The notes under the pieces were generated by a model. That model saw only the letters and a list, made by a program, of their open reading frames with translations, had not been told where the DNA came from and did no database searches. Of a DNA stretch of 64,000 bases, positions 28,980 to 39,924 are shown one piece after another (the first letter of the stretch is position 1; each line of letters starts with the position of its first letter). The stretch is from an uncultured Paracoccaceae bacterium. GTDB taxonomy: Bacteria > Pseudomonadota > Alphaproteobacteria > Rhodobacterales > Rhodobacteraceae. Location: assembly GCA_947488605.1 (NCBI GenBank), contig CANKZJ010000005.1:186001-250000 (forward strand), given 5' to 3'. Both the position numbers and the translations under genes were made by a program.

Positions 28980-29861
28980 TTACCCAATCGCTTCCAGCAC
29001 AGCTTCGCCCAGTGTCGCGGGGCTGTCTGCGACGATGATCCCTGCGGATTTCATCGCTTCGATCTTGCTTTCCGCGTCGCCTTTGCCGCCGGCCACAATC
29101 GCACCGGCGTGGCCCATGCGGCGACCCGGAGGCGCTGTACGCCCGGCGATGAAACCTGCTGTTGGCTTCCAGCGCCCCTTTTTCTTTTGAGCGGTCAGGA
29201 ACTCGGCGGCTTCTTCTTCGGCGGACCCGCCGATTTCGCCAATCATGATCATGGAATGTGTTTCGTCATCGTTGAGGAACATGTCCAAAACGTCGATATG
29301 CTCGGTCCCTTTGATGGGGTCGCCGCCGATACCCACGGCTGTGGATTGGCCCAAACCGCTGTCGGATGTTTGCTTGACCGCTTCATAGGTCAGCGTGCCA
29401 GACCGGGACACAACGCCGACCGATCCGCGCTTGTGGATGTGGCCGGGCATGATACCGATTTTGCATGCATCCGGCGTGATGACACCGGGGCAGTTCGGCC
29501 CGATCAGGCGAGATTTGGACCCTTCGAGCGCGCGCTTGACGCGCATCATGTCAAGGACAGGGATGCCTTCGGTGATGCAGATGATCAGTTCCATCTCGGC
29601 GTCGATCGCTTCGAGGATACTGTCCGCCGCGAAGGGTGGGGGCACGTAGATAACCGAGGCGTTGGCCTCGGTCACATGCATCGCCTCATGCACCGAGTTG
29701 AAGATCGGCAGGTCGAGATGCGTCTGCCCACCTTTGCCGGGGGTCACGCCGCCGACCATTTTGGTGCCGTAAGCAATCGCTTGTTCAGAGTGGAATGTCC
29801 CCTGCGAGCCGGTGAGGCCCTGACAGATGACGCGGGTGTTTTCGTTTACGAGAATGGCCAT
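28980..29861 (-). CDS. sucD: Succinyl-CoA synthetase alpha subunit
   Basis: The 293-residue product has the CoA-binding Rossmann start ([21 protein letters not shown], conserved in SucD), the GPNCPGVI motif and the phospho-histidine segment [19 protein letters not shown] near residue 245. AGGA precedes the ATG. With SucC it interconverts succinyl-CoA and succinate with nucleotide phosphorylation. It is separated from sucC by one lipoprotein gene. Confidence 0.97.
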   Translation of the reverse strand: MAILVNENTRVICQGLTGSQGTFHSEQAIAYGTKMVGGVTPGKGGQTHLDLPIFNSVHEAMHVTEANASVIYVPPPFAADSILEAIDAEMELIICITEGIPVLDMMRVKRALEGSKSRLIGPNCPGVITPDACKIGIMPGHIHKRGSVGVVSRSGTLTYEAVKQTSDSGLGQSTAVGIGGDPIKGTEHIDVLDMFLNDDETHSMIMIGEIGGSAEEEAAEFLTAQKKKGRWKPTAGFIAGRTAPPGRRMGHAGAIVAGGKGDAESKIEAMKSAGIIVADSPATLGEAVLEAIG

Positions 29862-29913
29862 GTTTATTCCTGAATGCGTTGATATGTTTAGGTCTTGCAG
29901 GGCAAGAACAGCC

Positions 29914-30459
29914 TTATGAAGAGGGCAATCGGGCGCTGATCAGACTGCTTGACGCGCCGTTACGGGTGCTAATTCGGCCAGTTAGGGTGATGGTCCGGCC
30001 ATCTTTGCTTAACGCGCGGCGACCTGATGCGACCCATCCGTCAGCCCGTAGGCGATTGCCAAGATCATCTAACAGCGCTCTAACGCCTGAATCTCGTCCG
30101 GCACCAAAGTGCTTCAATTGGCAAGTTCGGCCACCAAATCTGCTTGTGATATATTCAATCTCAATCCTTCTGATGGTATCAGAGCTCGCAAAGAAGGAGT
30201 TGGGCACCTCTTTTGTGTAAGACACCTCTGCGGCAAACGCTGACCGAGAATAGCCTAACCCACTTAGGTCGAGCTGTGTGCCTTCAGCAATAAAGCGATA
30301 GCATGCATCAACAAGCGTTGCGTCATCAGTTTGAGCCGTGAGCACCATTACCTGGGAACCGCCGGATGCATTCTGAGAGCTGGATGCGCCGTTTGATGGC
30401 GCCTCACATCCGGCAAGAGTTGTGGCCAAGGCAATTGCGACGAAAGATGAGAACCTCAT
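29914..30459 (-). CDS. Lipoprotein of unknown function between sucC and sucD
   Basis: The 181-residue product has a signal with lipobox LAGC ([14 protein letters not shown], Cys18), a low-complexity Ser/Gly/Asn linker and a mature domain containing two Cys (VDACYRFI and [13 protein letters not shown]). Its ATG overlaps the sucC stop by four bases, so translation is coupled to sucC. I recognise no family. It may act in the outer membrane with no relation to the enzymes around it. Confidence 0.65.
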   Translation of the reverse strand: MRFSSFVAIALATTLAGCEAPSNGASSSQNASGGSQVMVLTAQTDDATLVDACYRFIAEGTQLDLSGLGYSRSAFAAEVSYTKEVPNSFFASSDTIRRIEIEYITSRFGGRTCQLKHFGAGRDSGVRALLDDLGNRLRADGWVASGRRALSKDGRTITLTGRISTRNGASSSLISARLPSS

Positions 30460-31649
30460 CCCTTCACCGCTTTCACGATCTTTTCAGCGCCGTCTTTCAG
30501 ATCGTCAGCTGCGATCACGTCCACGTCGCTTTCATTGATGATCTTTTTGCCCTCTTCAACGTTCGTGCCTTCGAGGCGAACGACGAGTGGGACTTGCAGG
30601 CCGACTTCTTTCACCGCGGATACAACGCCCTCGGCGATCACGTCGCAGCGCATGATGCCGCCGAAGATGTTCACGAGGATGCCTTTGACCTGTGGGTCGG
30701 AGGTGATGATCTTGAAGGCTTCGGTGACTTTTTCTTTGGTTGCACCACCGCCTACATCGAGGAAGTTGGCGGGTTCGGCACCGTAGAGTTTGATGATGTC
30801 CATCGTCGCCATCGCGAGGCCTGCGCCGTTGACCATGCAGCCGATTTCACCGTCCAGCGCGATATAGTTCAGGTCGAATTTCGACGCGGCAAGCTCTTTG
30901 GGGTCTTCTTCGGTTTCATCGCGCAGGGCGGCGACATCGGCGTGGCGGTAGACCGCGTTGCCGTCGAAAGCGACCTTGGCGTCGAGCACTTTAAGGTCGC
31001 CACCGTCAGTTACGATCAGCGGGTTGATCTCAAGCATCTCCATGTCTTTTTCGACAAAGGCTTGGTACAGCTGGCCCATCAGTTTCACGCATTGTTTGAC
31101 CTGATTGCCCGAGAGGCCAAGTGCGAAAGCGACCCGGCGACCGTGGAATGGCTGGTAGCCTGTTGCGGGATCAACGGTGAAGTTGACGATCTTTTCGGGT
31201 GTGGAAGCGGCGACCTCTTCGATGTCCATGCCGCCTTCGGTGGAGCAGACAAAACCGATGCGGCTGGTCTGACGATCAACTAGCAGAGCGAGGTAGAGTT
31301 CGGTTTCAATACCGGCGCCATCTTCGATATAGATGCGGTTGACGACTTTGCCTGCGGGGCCGGTTTGGTGCGTAACCAATGTGCGGCCCAGCATCTTTTT
31401 GGCTTCTTGGGCTGCTTCTTCGACTGATTTGGCCAGACGTACACCGCCTGCTTCGCCCGCGTCGGCCTCTTTGAATTTGCCCTTGCCGCGTCCGCCAGCG
31501 TGAATTTGCGCTTTGACGACCCAAAGTGGGCCATCAAGTTCGCCAGCGGCAGTTTTGGCATCTTCGGCGCGGGTGACTGGGCGTCCGTCCGAGACGGGGG
31601 CGCCATAGTTGCGCAACAAAGCTTTGGCCTGATATTCGTGAATGTTCAT
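30456..31649 (-). CDS. sucC: Succinyl-CoA synthetase beta subunit
   Basis: The start at 31649 ([18 protein letters not shown]) is the universal SucC N-terminus; the longer frame upstream is not coding. The 397-residue ATP-grasp protein includes [36 protein letters not shown] (metal/nucleotide site) and the C-terminal [16 protein letters not shown]. It is the first gene of the large leftward suc operon. Its upstream region carries two TGTGATCACA palindromes 21 bp apart. Confidence 0.97.
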   Translation of the reverse strand: MNIHEYQAKALLRNYGAPVSDGRPVTRAEDAKTAAGELDGPLWVVKAQIHAGGRGKGKFKEADAGEAGGVRLAKSVEEAAQEAKKMLGRTLVTHQTGPAGKVVNRIYIEDGAGIETELYLALLVDRQTSRIGFVCSTEGGMDIEEVAASTPEKIVNFTVDPATGYQPFHGRRVAFALGLSGNQVKQCVKLMGQLYQAFVEKDMEMLEINPLIVTDGGDLKVLDAKVAFDGNAVYRHADVAALRDETEEDPKELAASKFDLNYIALDGEIGCMVNGAGLAMATMDIIKLYGAEPANFLDVGGGATKEKVTEAFKIITSDPQVKGILVNIFGGIMRCDVIAEGVVSAVKEVGLQVPLVVRLEGTNVEEGKKIINESDVDVIAADDLKDGAEKIVKAVKG

Positions 31650-31746
31650 GGGGACAATTCCAATTTGGCTACGGTTACCCGACCTAAACATAGAAAAATC
31701 GGGGGTTCTAAGTGAAAAGCGCCAAAAAGCCGGAAAATCGCACATT

Positions 31747-31777
31747 TGTGATCACAGGAAATTTTAGTGTGATCACA
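31747..31777. promoter_or_regulatory. Paired TGTGATCACA operators upstream of sucC
   Basis: Two perfect 10-bp palindromes occupy 31747-31756 and 31768-31777, centres 21 bp apart (two helical turns), about 98-128 bp upstream of sucC. The same pair with the same spacing precedes sdhC, and one copy precedes the GntR gene. The pair lies between sucC and a divergent glycosyltransferase, so either or both could be controlled. Confidence 0.78.
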
Positions 31778-31851
31778 AATTCACCTATGCTTTGATTTTC
31801 ATCAACTTTATTCAGTTTTTAAAGATTCGGTATGATGTTAGCAAAGTTGTG

Positions 31852-32871
31852 ATGGTGAATGACATTCCAACATGGGCCGTGGTTGCAACAGTGGATGAAC
31901 CGCCTGCATTGGTGCAGGCGTTTGTGGCTTGGCATTTATCACAGGGTGCTGCGCGAATTTTACTTTATTGCGATCAACCTGATGATCCCGTGCAAGAGAT
32001 GTTGTCCCACTTGCCGCAGGTCAGCGTCATTGTGTGCGATGATCTGCATTGGCAACGGGTCAACAAAAAGCGCCCCCATCGCCATGAGGTCCGCCAAGTG
32101 TGCAATGCCCGCGATGCTTATGCCAAGGCTGAAACAGACTGGGTTTTGCACATCGATGCTGACGAATTTGTTTGGTGCGACAGGGGCGTTGGTGAGGTGT
32201 TAGCCACGGTTTCCAGTGATGCAGATGCTTTGATCACCCCTGTTGCTGAGCGTGTTTATGATGGGAATGCACGCGGTACCACACTGTTTGATGGTGCGTT
32301 CCGCCGACCATTTAGGGGAAACGAAGAGGAAGGACTGCGCTTTTTCGGAGCTGACTATGCGCTGACCAATCGGGGATTGACGGGGCATGCACAGGGCAAG
32401 GCTTTCGTGCAGACGGATAGGCCGCTCAAACTCTCCATTCATCGTCCCCGGATGAAGCGGGGTGTTGGTGAGCCTCGATTTGTTCGTGCTGATGCAGGAG
32501 CGCTTGAACTCTTGCATTTCGAAGGGCTAACCCCGTCCCATTGGGCCTATAAATTGACGCGCATGGCACGCGCTTTTGCAATGGATGATGGGATGCCGCT
32601 GTCGCCGCACCGTCGAAAGCAAGCGGATCTGCTGATAGACGATCCTTATGGCGCAGTTGCGTTGCATGACCGTCTGAAGTGTCCGGATGAAAGACTGCGC
32701 GATCGGCTGAAACGGCGAGGTCTTTGGGCTGTGCCACCATTCGACATTCAATCTGCAATCGAGACTTGGTTTCCGGATCAGGCGATTGATCTCACGCCGC
32801 AGGCAATTGATGCTTGGTTGCAGCGTGAGAAGTCAGATGTGATGTCGTTCCTGCGGCATGACCCTAGTTAA
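31852..32871 (+). CDS. Glycosyltransferase family 2-like protein
   Basis: The product has about 339 residues from the ATG at 31852; a TTG at 31792 in the same frame would overlap the operator region and has no ribosome site. The N-terminal part reads as a GT-A fold of the Glyco_tranf_2_4 type: VVATVDEPPALVQAFVAWHLS, then a metal-binding DxD motif in WVLHIDADEFVW (about 115-126). ELLHFEGLTPSHWAYKL follows. Such enzymes are cytoplasmic and often modify surface glycans. Acceptor unknown. Its 3' end overlaps the convergent gene by 8 bases. Confidence 0.7.
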   Translation: MVNDIPTWAVVATVDEPPALVQAFVAWHLSQGAARILLYCDQPDDPVQEMLSHLPQVSVIVCDDLHWQRVNKKRPHRHEVRQVCNARDAYAKAETDWVLHIDADEFVWCDRGVGEVLATVSSDADALITPVAERVYDGNARGTTLFDGAFRRPFRGNEEEGLRFFGADYALTNRGLTGHAQGKAFVQTDRPLKLSIHRPRMKRGVGEPRFVRADAGALELLHFEGLTPSHWAYKLTRMARAFAMDDGMPLSPHRRKQADLLIDDPYGAVALHDRLKCPDERLRDRLKRRGLWAVPPFDIQSAIETWFPDQAIDLTPQAIDAWLQREKSDVMSFLRHDPS

Positions 32872-34063
32872 AGATGATCATAAAGAGTGCAGCGTCTCCG
32901 CCCAGCATCCGCTGAAATTGGCGCAGGCTTTGCCCGGACATGCGTGTGCCTTCTTCGATGTAGGGCAAGACACCTTCGCCTTGAATGATCGAGATGATGT
33001 CAATCTCTGGTGGGTTTTGCATGATGCTTGCCAGATTGATGCCTGCACCATTTCCAAGTCGCCAATGCGGAATAAGCAAGTCGCCCTTGAGGACGGCTTC
33101 TGCTTCGGCCAAAACCATCCGCCATTGGCTGCCGACATCGGCAGGAAAATCGAGCGGCAGAGCGCTGGTTTGATTGGGGTTCGGGATCCATTCCAGTTTG
33201 TTGTCAGTTTCAGTGGCGACGCGGGACCAGAAGGTTTGATTGTCTTCAATCATACCTAGGAAGTGCGCGTGCGCGTTGCGGGACCGTTCCACATCCGGTT
33301 GGCCTTCGATGGCGTGAATGAACATGGCTAGCACGTCGACCCATGTGTCTTCGTCGGGCATAAAGACCATTTGCCGCCCACCATCGTTAAGGGCGTCCAT
33401 CGCGGCGGCGCTCTCAGTCACACGCTGGATCGCTGATGTTGGATCAAGAGCAAGGACAGTTTCGCTGACACCGGACAGCAAATGGGCATAGGCCGAGAGC
33501 CAGGCAGCATCTGCGGTATCAAATCGCACGACGGGCGGTGTGCCTGCGCCATCAAGGCCACGGTTCATTTGTGTGGCGGCCGTTTCCAACATGCCTTCGC
33601 CAGCGTCGCGGGCGCCATTGGCGTTGATATCGAACCAAAGGTCAGCGGTATTGATAGTGACGGCAACGTTATCTGTGTCGGCAATCGTGTCGAGTGCTAC
33701 CAGGCTGCCGTCTAGTTCTTGCAGCGCATTTGCGAATGTATCAGCGATCACTTCAGGCGTGAAAGGTGCAGCATTTGGGTTGGGTGGCAGCGGTATGCGC
33801 AGAAAGGGCAGGTCGCTCATTTCAGCCATTTCGCGATTGATTTGGGTGGCGTAGAGCGTTTGCAAAGCACCTTCGATTGCGCCCAAAAAGCGGACGCCAC
33901 CCAAAACAAACATATCGGACGGTGTTTGATTTGGTAGCGCTGAAAGGTTGGCTTCGGTTGCTGTAAGACCGTCTTGTGCGATCATCGCAGAATAGTCTGT
34001 TTGGGCATTGGCGGTTGTGGCAAGCGTGATGCTGGCCAACGCGATAGCGGCGGGGATACGCAT
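32864..34063 (-). CDS. Secreted protein of unknown function
   Basis: The start at 34063 has AGGAG seven bases upstream and begins a signal peptide (RIPAAIALASITLATTANAQ). The 399-residue mature-type protein has no family I recognise. Visible features are a calcium-loop-like stretch DINANGARDAGEG, repeated Trp-containing helices (DTADLWFDI, DTADAAWLSAY) and a C-terminal motif HWRLGNGAGINLASI. It lies downstream of the mdh terminator and has its own putative operator (two TGAAC...TTCA 13-mers at 34087-34112), so it is a separately regulated periplasmic protein. Confidence 0.7.
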   Translation of the reverse strand: MRIPAAIALASITLATTANAQTDYSAMIAQDGLTATEANLSALPNQTPSDMFVLGGVRFLGAIEGALQTLYATQINREMAEMSDLPFLRIPLPPNPNAAPFTPEVIADTFANALQELDGSLVALDTIADTDNVAVTINTADLWFDINANGARDAGEGMLETAATQMNRGLDGAGTPPVVRFDTADAAWLSAYAHLLSGVSETVLALDPTSAIQRVTESAAAMDALNDGGRQMVFMPDEDTWVDVLAMFIHAIEGQPDVERSRNAHAHFLGMIEDNQTFWSRVATETDNKLEWIPNPNQTSALPLDFPADVGSQWRMVLAEAEAVLKGDLLIPHWRLGNGAGINLASIMQNPPEIDIISIIQGEGVLPYIEEGTRMSGQSLRQFQRMLGGDAALFMIIFN

Positions 34064-34086
34064 GTTGAAACTCCTATCTAGTAATC

Positions 34087-34112
34087 TGAACATAATTCAT
34101 GAACAATGTTCA
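34087..34112. promoter_or_regulatory. Tandem 13-bp operator-like dyads upstream of the secreted protein gene
   Basis: TGAACATAATTCA (34087-34099) is directly followed by TGAACAATGTTCA (34100-34112). The second is a perfect dyad with a central base and the first an imperfect copy. They end 24 bases upstream of the start codon. Such contiguous dyads are typical of TetR- or MarR-type operators. Confidence 0.5.
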
Positions 34113-34130
34113 GTCAATGGATAAAAAGAA

Positions 34131-34149
34131 GGGCGCCGGGTGGGCGCCC
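34131..34149 (-). terminator. Intrinsic terminator after mdh
   Basis: On the minus strand GGGCGCC/GGCGCCC form a 7-bp GC stem (loop of 5) followed by TTCTTTTTATCC. It lies directly downstream of the mdh stop and separates mdh from the next minus-strand gene. Confidence 0.8.
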
Positions 34150-34162
34150 CTCTCAAATCTAG

Positions 34163-36039
<1,877 letters not shown>

Positions 36040-36067
36040 GGGCCGCCCGTGGAGCGACCCCCGACCG

Positions 36068-36382
36068 TTAGCTTTGGCTGTCGAAATTCGCCAGTGGCTC
36101 GTTGACATATTGGTAAGCTTGCCCTGCAGCGACAAGGCAGGTTAGACCACCTGGCTGCGTGACAGTGATTGTCCAGGATCCGGTATCCATTGAGGCATAA
36201 ACCTCGACCACGGAATTGTCTGCGCCAAGCCCGATGGACTGTCTGCTTTCGCCGAAATGCGCGCCAAGCCGTTCCACGACTTGGGCATGATCGGCACAAT
36301 TGCTGCCTTGCGCATTTGCTGGATAGGCACCGATTAGCGCGGCACCGATCCCAAAGGACATCAAGAATAGTGTTCGTTTCAT
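36068..36382 (-). CDS. Small secreted protein of unknown function
   Basis: The start at 36382 has AAGGGA upstream and a signal peptide (MKRTLFLMSFGIGAALIGAYPANAQ). The 104-residue product leaves a mature domain of about 80 residues with two Cys (GSNCADHAQVVERLGAHFGE and GGLTCLVAAGQAY), likely disulfide-bonded in the periplasm. The His-rich opening CADHAQVVERL is seen in small roseobacter periplasmic proteins, but I cannot name a family. It is convergent with the TSUP gene. Confidence 0.65.
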   Translation of the reverse strand: MKRTLFLMSFGIGAALIGAYPANAQGSNCADHAQVVERLGAHFGESRQSIGLGADNSVVEVYASMDTGSWTITVTQPGGLTCLVAAGQAYQYVNEPLANFDSQS

Positions 36383-36577
36383 TTTATTCCCTTTCTGCGA
36401 GAAGCGACCGCAGTCATGGAGCGGCCTGCCAAGTGGGATAAATTCTGAGGTCAACTTGAGGGAAATTGGTTAACACACCGTAACGATGGCCTTTGTGCTG
36501 CATCGCGGCATTTATACCTTGAATGATTTGCGCATTTCTGGCGTTGTTCGCGCAACAATATTGCGAGGAAGATTCGA

Positions 36578-37420
36578 ATGCATGACCGTCCTTACCGTTC
36601 GGCGCTGTATATCCCCGGCTCGAAGGATCGTGCGCTAGAGAAAGCACGTGGTTTGCCGGTCGATGTGATCCTGTTTGACCTAGAAGACGCGGTTTCGCCT
36701 GATGCTAAAGTGTCGGCGCGTGATACGCTTTATGCGGCACTTGCCGACGATGGTTATGGCAGCCGGTTGCGCATTGTCCGTATCAATGGGCTTGATACCG
36801 AATGGGGTGCTGCTGATGCGGCTGCGGTCTCTGCAATGAATTGCGATGCGATTTTATTGCCGAAGGTGAATGGGCCTGCTGACGTGGACGCGCTCGCCGC
36901 GTTGGTGCCTGATCTGCCGATTTGGGCGATGATGGAGACACCGCAAGGCATTCTGAATGCGCAGAGTATTGCCGCACATCCGCGCATCGCTGGTTTTGTG
37001 TTGGGCACGAATGACCTTGCTAAAGACCTCAACTCGCGTAGCCGCGCAGCTCTTATGATGTCGCTTCAGCACTGCATGTTGGCAGCAAAGGCTGCCGGGA
37101 TCATCGCGCTTGATGGTGTCTATAATGCGTTCAAGGACGAAGACGGGTTGCGTGCAGAATGCGAAGAAGGCCGCGATATGGGGTTTGATGGCAAGACCCT
37201 GATCCACCCCGCGCAGGTCGCCATTGCCAATGCTGCCTTTGGCCCGACCGGAGCTGAAATTGATTTGGCGCGTCGTCAGATCGCAGCCTTTGAAGCGGCT
37301 GAGGCCGAAGGGCAGGGCGTTGCCGTGGTTGATGGTCGCATTGTCGAGAACTTGCATATCGTGACAGCCCGGGCGACGTTGGCAAAGGCTGAGGCAATCG
37401 CTGCATTGGAGACGACATGA
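36578..37420 (+). CDS. mcl2: (3S)-malyl-CoA thioesterase / CitE-like lyase
   Basis: The 280-residue product is of the HpcH/HpaI-CitE family: RSALYIPGSKDRALEKARG (CoA-binding arginines), LFDLEDAV (metal-binding acidic residues), ETPQGILNA and KTLIHPAQVAIAN. In R. sphaeroides a paralogue, Mcl2, hydrolyses (3S)-malyl-CoA to malate and CoA, the last step of acetyl-CoA assimilation by the EMC pathway. Mcl1, the lyase, is a close relative. I favour Mcl2 because it is grouped with mch and the TCA genes. It overlaps the NnrU-like gene by ATGA. Confidence 0.82.
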   Translation: MHDRPYRSALYIPGSKDRALEKARGLPVDVILFDLEDAVSPDAKVSARDTLYAALADDGYGSRLRIVRINGLDTEWGAADAAAVSAMNCDAILLPKVNGPADVDALAALVPDLPIWAMMETPQGILNAQSIAAHPRIAGFVLGTNDLAKDLNSRSRAALMMSLQHCMLAAKAAGIIALDGVYNAFKDEDGLRAECEEGRDMGFDGKTLIHPAQVAIANAAFGPTGAEIDLARRQIAAFEAAEAEGQGVAVVDGRIVENLHIVTARATLAKAEAIAALETT

Positions 37421-37971
37421 ATTTACTGATCGCTGGCGTTGTCCTTTGGTGGGCGGCGCATTTGTTCAAACGACTGGCACCCGGTCTTCGGCAATCTTTG
37501 GGTGGCGCTGGCTATCCGATCATGGCCGTGACGATTATTCTGAGCGTTGTGTTGATGGTGCTGGGCTACCGCGGTGCAGAAGGTGCGATTTTCTGGGGTC
37601 GTGACCCTATGTGGGTCGGCATCAATAACGTGCTGATGATCTTGGCGTTTTACTTTTACGCGGCCAGTGCTGCGAAGGACGCGAAAATCTGGCTTGGAAC
37701 AAAGGTGCGCCACCCGCAGCTGACAGGTTTCTCAATCTGGGCGTTTGCGCATTTGCTGGTGAATGGTGACACACCGTCGTTCATTCTGTTTGGCGGACTT
37801 CTCGTCTGGGCCATTGTCGAGATATTCTTGATCAACGCGCAAGAAGGGCCTTGGCAACGACCGGCCCGCGCGCCGTTCAAGAAAGAGATCGTCGCGGTCG
37901 TCGTGACCGTTGTTGTGACCGTTGTCGTGATGGGCGTGCACTATGCGCTGGGCGTCACACCTTGGGGATAA
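37417..37971 (+). CDS. NnrU family membrane protein
   Basis: The 184-residue polytopic protein has NnrU features: WWAAHLFKRLAPGLRQSL near the start, VRHPQLTGFSIWAFAHLLVNGD (about 97-118) and LFGGLLVWAIVEIFLI. NnrU was described beside nitric-oxide-related genes in denitrifiers, but no denitrification genes are present here. The last helix contains a direct DNA repeat (12-bp unit GTTGTTGTGACC, about 37889-37931) coding for VVVTVVVTVVV. It is translationally coupled to mcl2. Confidence 0.85.
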   Translation: MNLLIAGVVLWWAAHLFKRLAPGLRQSLGGAGYPIMAVTIILSVVLMVLGYRGAEGAIFWGRDPMWVGINNVLMILAFYFYAASAAKDAKIWLGTKVRHPQLTGFSIWAFAHLLVNGDTPSFILFGGLLVWAIVEIFLINAQEGPWQRPARAPFKKEIVAVVVTVVVTVVVMGVHYALGVTPWG

Positions 37972-37975
37972 CGCG

Positions 37976-38179
37976 ATGAAAATCTACCGCTTCCTGACCG
38001 AAGATGACACCTCGGCCTTTTGCCACAAGGTGTCTGACGCCCTGTCAAAAGGATGGGAGCTTTATGGTGATCCCACTTATGCCTTTGATCATGCCAACGG
38101 CGTTATGCGCTGTGGCCAAGCGGTGACCAAAGACATCGACGAACCCTATTCTGCTGACATGAAATTGGGTCAACAATGA
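37976..38179 (+). CDS. DUF1737 protein
   Basis: The product has 67 residues from the ATG at 37976 (MKIYRFLTEDDTSAFCHKVS). It matches the small DUF1737 family: an N-terminal strand, the helix CHKVSDALSKGWELYG and a following strand with the conserved Cys in VMRCGQAVTK. It probably forms a small soluble domain. It overlaps the mch start by ATGA and so is in the mcl2-nnrU-DUF1737-mch operon. Function unknown. Confidence 0.85.
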   Translation: MKIYRFLTEDDTSAFCHKVSDALSKGWELYGDPTYAFDHANGVMRCGQAVTKDIDEPYSADMKLGQQ

Positions 38180-39201
38180 CAAAGACAAACGCGGGCCGCT
38201 TTTTTGAGGATTATGCCGTCGGTGATGTGATCACGCATGCGGTGCCGCGCACGATCAAAATGGGAGAGCGCGCGCTGTATCACGCGCTTTACCCCGCCCG
38301 GCATGCGCTGCATTCGTCAGATCAGTTTGCCCAAAGCTGCGGTCTGCCGTTCAGCCCTTTGGATGACTTGATCACGTTTCACACCGTTTTTGGCAAAACC
38401 GTGCCGGATGTGTCGCTGAACGCCGTCGCGAACCTTGGCTATGCCGAGGGGCGTTGGATCACGCCACTTTGGCCCGGAGATACGATTACCGCGACCTCTG
38501 AAGTGATCGGGGTGAAGCAGAACTCGAACGGCAAAAGCGGTGTTGTTTGGGTGCGCACCACGGGGCGCAACCAGCATGATGAAGTGCTGATGTCTTATGT
38601 GCGCTGGGTCATGGTGCGCAAACGCGGTGAGGGTGACGCGCCGACACCGGTTATTCCTGAATTGGCTGCGGTTGTTGCGGTCGATGAGCTTATGATCCCG
38701 CAGGGTTTGGATTTTACGAACTACGATTTCGCACTTGCGGGCGAACCTCACCGCCTTGGTGATTATGCCGTAGGTGAGATCATTGATCACGTCGACGGCG
38801 TGACTATCGAAGAGGCCGAGCACATGCTGGCGACGCGCTTATGGCAGAATACGGCCAAAGTGCATTTTGATGCGACCAACAGGCCTGATGGCAAGCGTCT
38901 GATCTATGGTGGGCATGTCATATCGTTGGCACGTGCGCTGTCGTTCAATGGCCTCGCCAATGTGCAGATGATTGTTGCCCTGAATGGCGGCGCGCATGCG
39001 AACCCTTGTTTTGCAGGGGATACCGTGCGTGCGTGGTCCGAAGTGTTGGATATTGCACAAACATCTGCACCGGGTGTGGGTGCGATCAGGCTTCGGCTGG
39101 TTGCGACCAAAGGGGCCCCGGGAGTGCTGCGCGGTGAAGATGGCAAATACGATCCTGACGTGCTGCTTGATTTGGATTACTGGGCATTGATGCCAGTCTA
39201 A
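38176..39201 (+). CDS. mch: Mesaconyl-CoA hydratase (MaoC type)
   Basis: The 341-residue protein carries two hot-dog halves. The first begins FFEDYAVGDVITHAVPRTI and the second ALAGEPHRLGDYAVGEIIDH. The MaoC hydratase signature includes ARHALHSSDQFAQSCGLPFSPLDDLITFHTV-type catalytic Asp/His residues and, in the second half, KRLIYGGHVISLARALSFNGL. In the EMC pathway Mch hydrates mesaconyl-CoA to beta-methylmalyl-CoA. Grouping with mcl2 and the TCA genes strongly supports this call. In this orientation it ends the four-gene mcl2 operon. Confidence 0.92.
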   Translation: MTKTNAGRFFEDYAVGDVITHAVPRTIKMGERALYHALYPARHALHSSDQFAQSCGLPFSPLDDLITFHTVFGKTVPDVSLNAVANLGYAEGRWITPLWPGDTITATSEVIGVKQNSNGKSGVVWVRTTGRNQHDEVLMSYVRWVMVRKRGEGDAPTPVIPELAAVVAVDELMIPQGLDFTNYDFALAGEPHRLGDYAVGEIIDHVDGVTIEEAEHMLATRLWQNTAKVHFDATNRPDGKRLIYGGHVISLARALSFNGLANVQMIVALNGGAHANPCFAGDTVRAWSEVLDIAQTSAPGVGAIRLRLVATKGAPGVLRGEDGKYDPDVLLDLDYWALMPV

Positions 39202-39250
39202 CATCCTAGATCTGATTTGAGTTTGCACAGTTGCCCGCTAATGTGGCGTC

Positions 39251-39913
39251 ATGCGTACAATACTCTGTGCCAGCTTCATGACCTTTGCCGCCCCTGCGCA
39301 GGCCTGCGAAGTGGCGTTGATGCTGGCAGTGGATGTGTCCGGGTCGGTTGATCCGCAAGAATATCGGACACAAATGGAAGGATTGGCGGCGGGGTTGCTG
39401 GATGGTTCCGTTTCGGCAGCGCTGGTGGGAGGGCAATCAAAGCTTGCCCTCATGCAATGGACCGGGACCAATCGGCAAGAGGTCGTGATCGGTTGGACCA
39501 CGATCAGGGACGATGCTGACGTGTTGGCATTTTCCAATAAGGTAGTCGCAACGCCGCGCCTTTGGCGGAATTATTCGACAGCTATTGGAGAGGCTTTGGC
39601 GCTTTCACTGACCTATTTCGCGCAAGTGCCCGAGTGCGATCGCCATGTCATTGATATCTCGGGTGATGGACCCAGTAACGAGGGGCGGGTGCCGCAAACG
39701 GTCTGGCCTGCGTTGCGCGCCGCTGGTGTGACTGTGAATGCGCTCGTGATCGAGGCCAGCTTACCGGGACTTACGCGTTACTTTGAGACTGACGTGATCA
39801 CAGGGCCGGGTGCTTTTGCCGCAACCGCCAACACCTTTGATGAGTATCCAGAGGAAATCGCGCGCAAGCTTTTGCGCGAGTTGACCAAGTCACTTGCAGT
39901 ACTTGATCCCTAG
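39251..39913 (+). CDS. DUF1194 von Willebrand factor A-like secreted protein
   Basis: The 220-residue product has a short signal (TILCASFMTFAAPAQAC) and a VWA-type MIDAS motif, LAVDVSGSVDPQEYRTQMEG (about 25-44). DISGDGPSNEG follows with the second metal-coordinating region. This matches the DUF1194 family, periplasmic VWA-like proteins common in Rhizobiales and Rhodobacterales, with unknown partners. It is between mch and sdhC on the same strand. The sdhC upstream operator pair follows its stop, so it is probably not part of the sdh transcript. Confidence 0.85.
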   Translation: MRTILCASFMTFAAPAQACEVALMLAVDVSGSVDPQEYRTQMEGLAAGLLDGSVSAALVGGQSKLALMQWTGTNRQEVVIGWTTIRDDADVLAFSNKVVATPRLWRNYSTAIGEALALSLTYFAQVPECDRHVIDISGDGPSNEGRVPQTVWPALRAAGVTVNALVIEASLPGLTRYFETDVITGPGAFAATANTFDEYPEEIARKLLRELTKSLAVLDP

Positions 39914-39924
39914 TCCTTTGCATT

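Noticed and set aside
38227-38234. GTGATCAC inside mch, and also at 39794, 42613 and 57772
   Set aside because: These 8-mers lie in coding sequence (codons for Val-Ile-Thr), lack the outer T...A bases of the full palindrome or a partner 21 bp away, and are explained by codon use.
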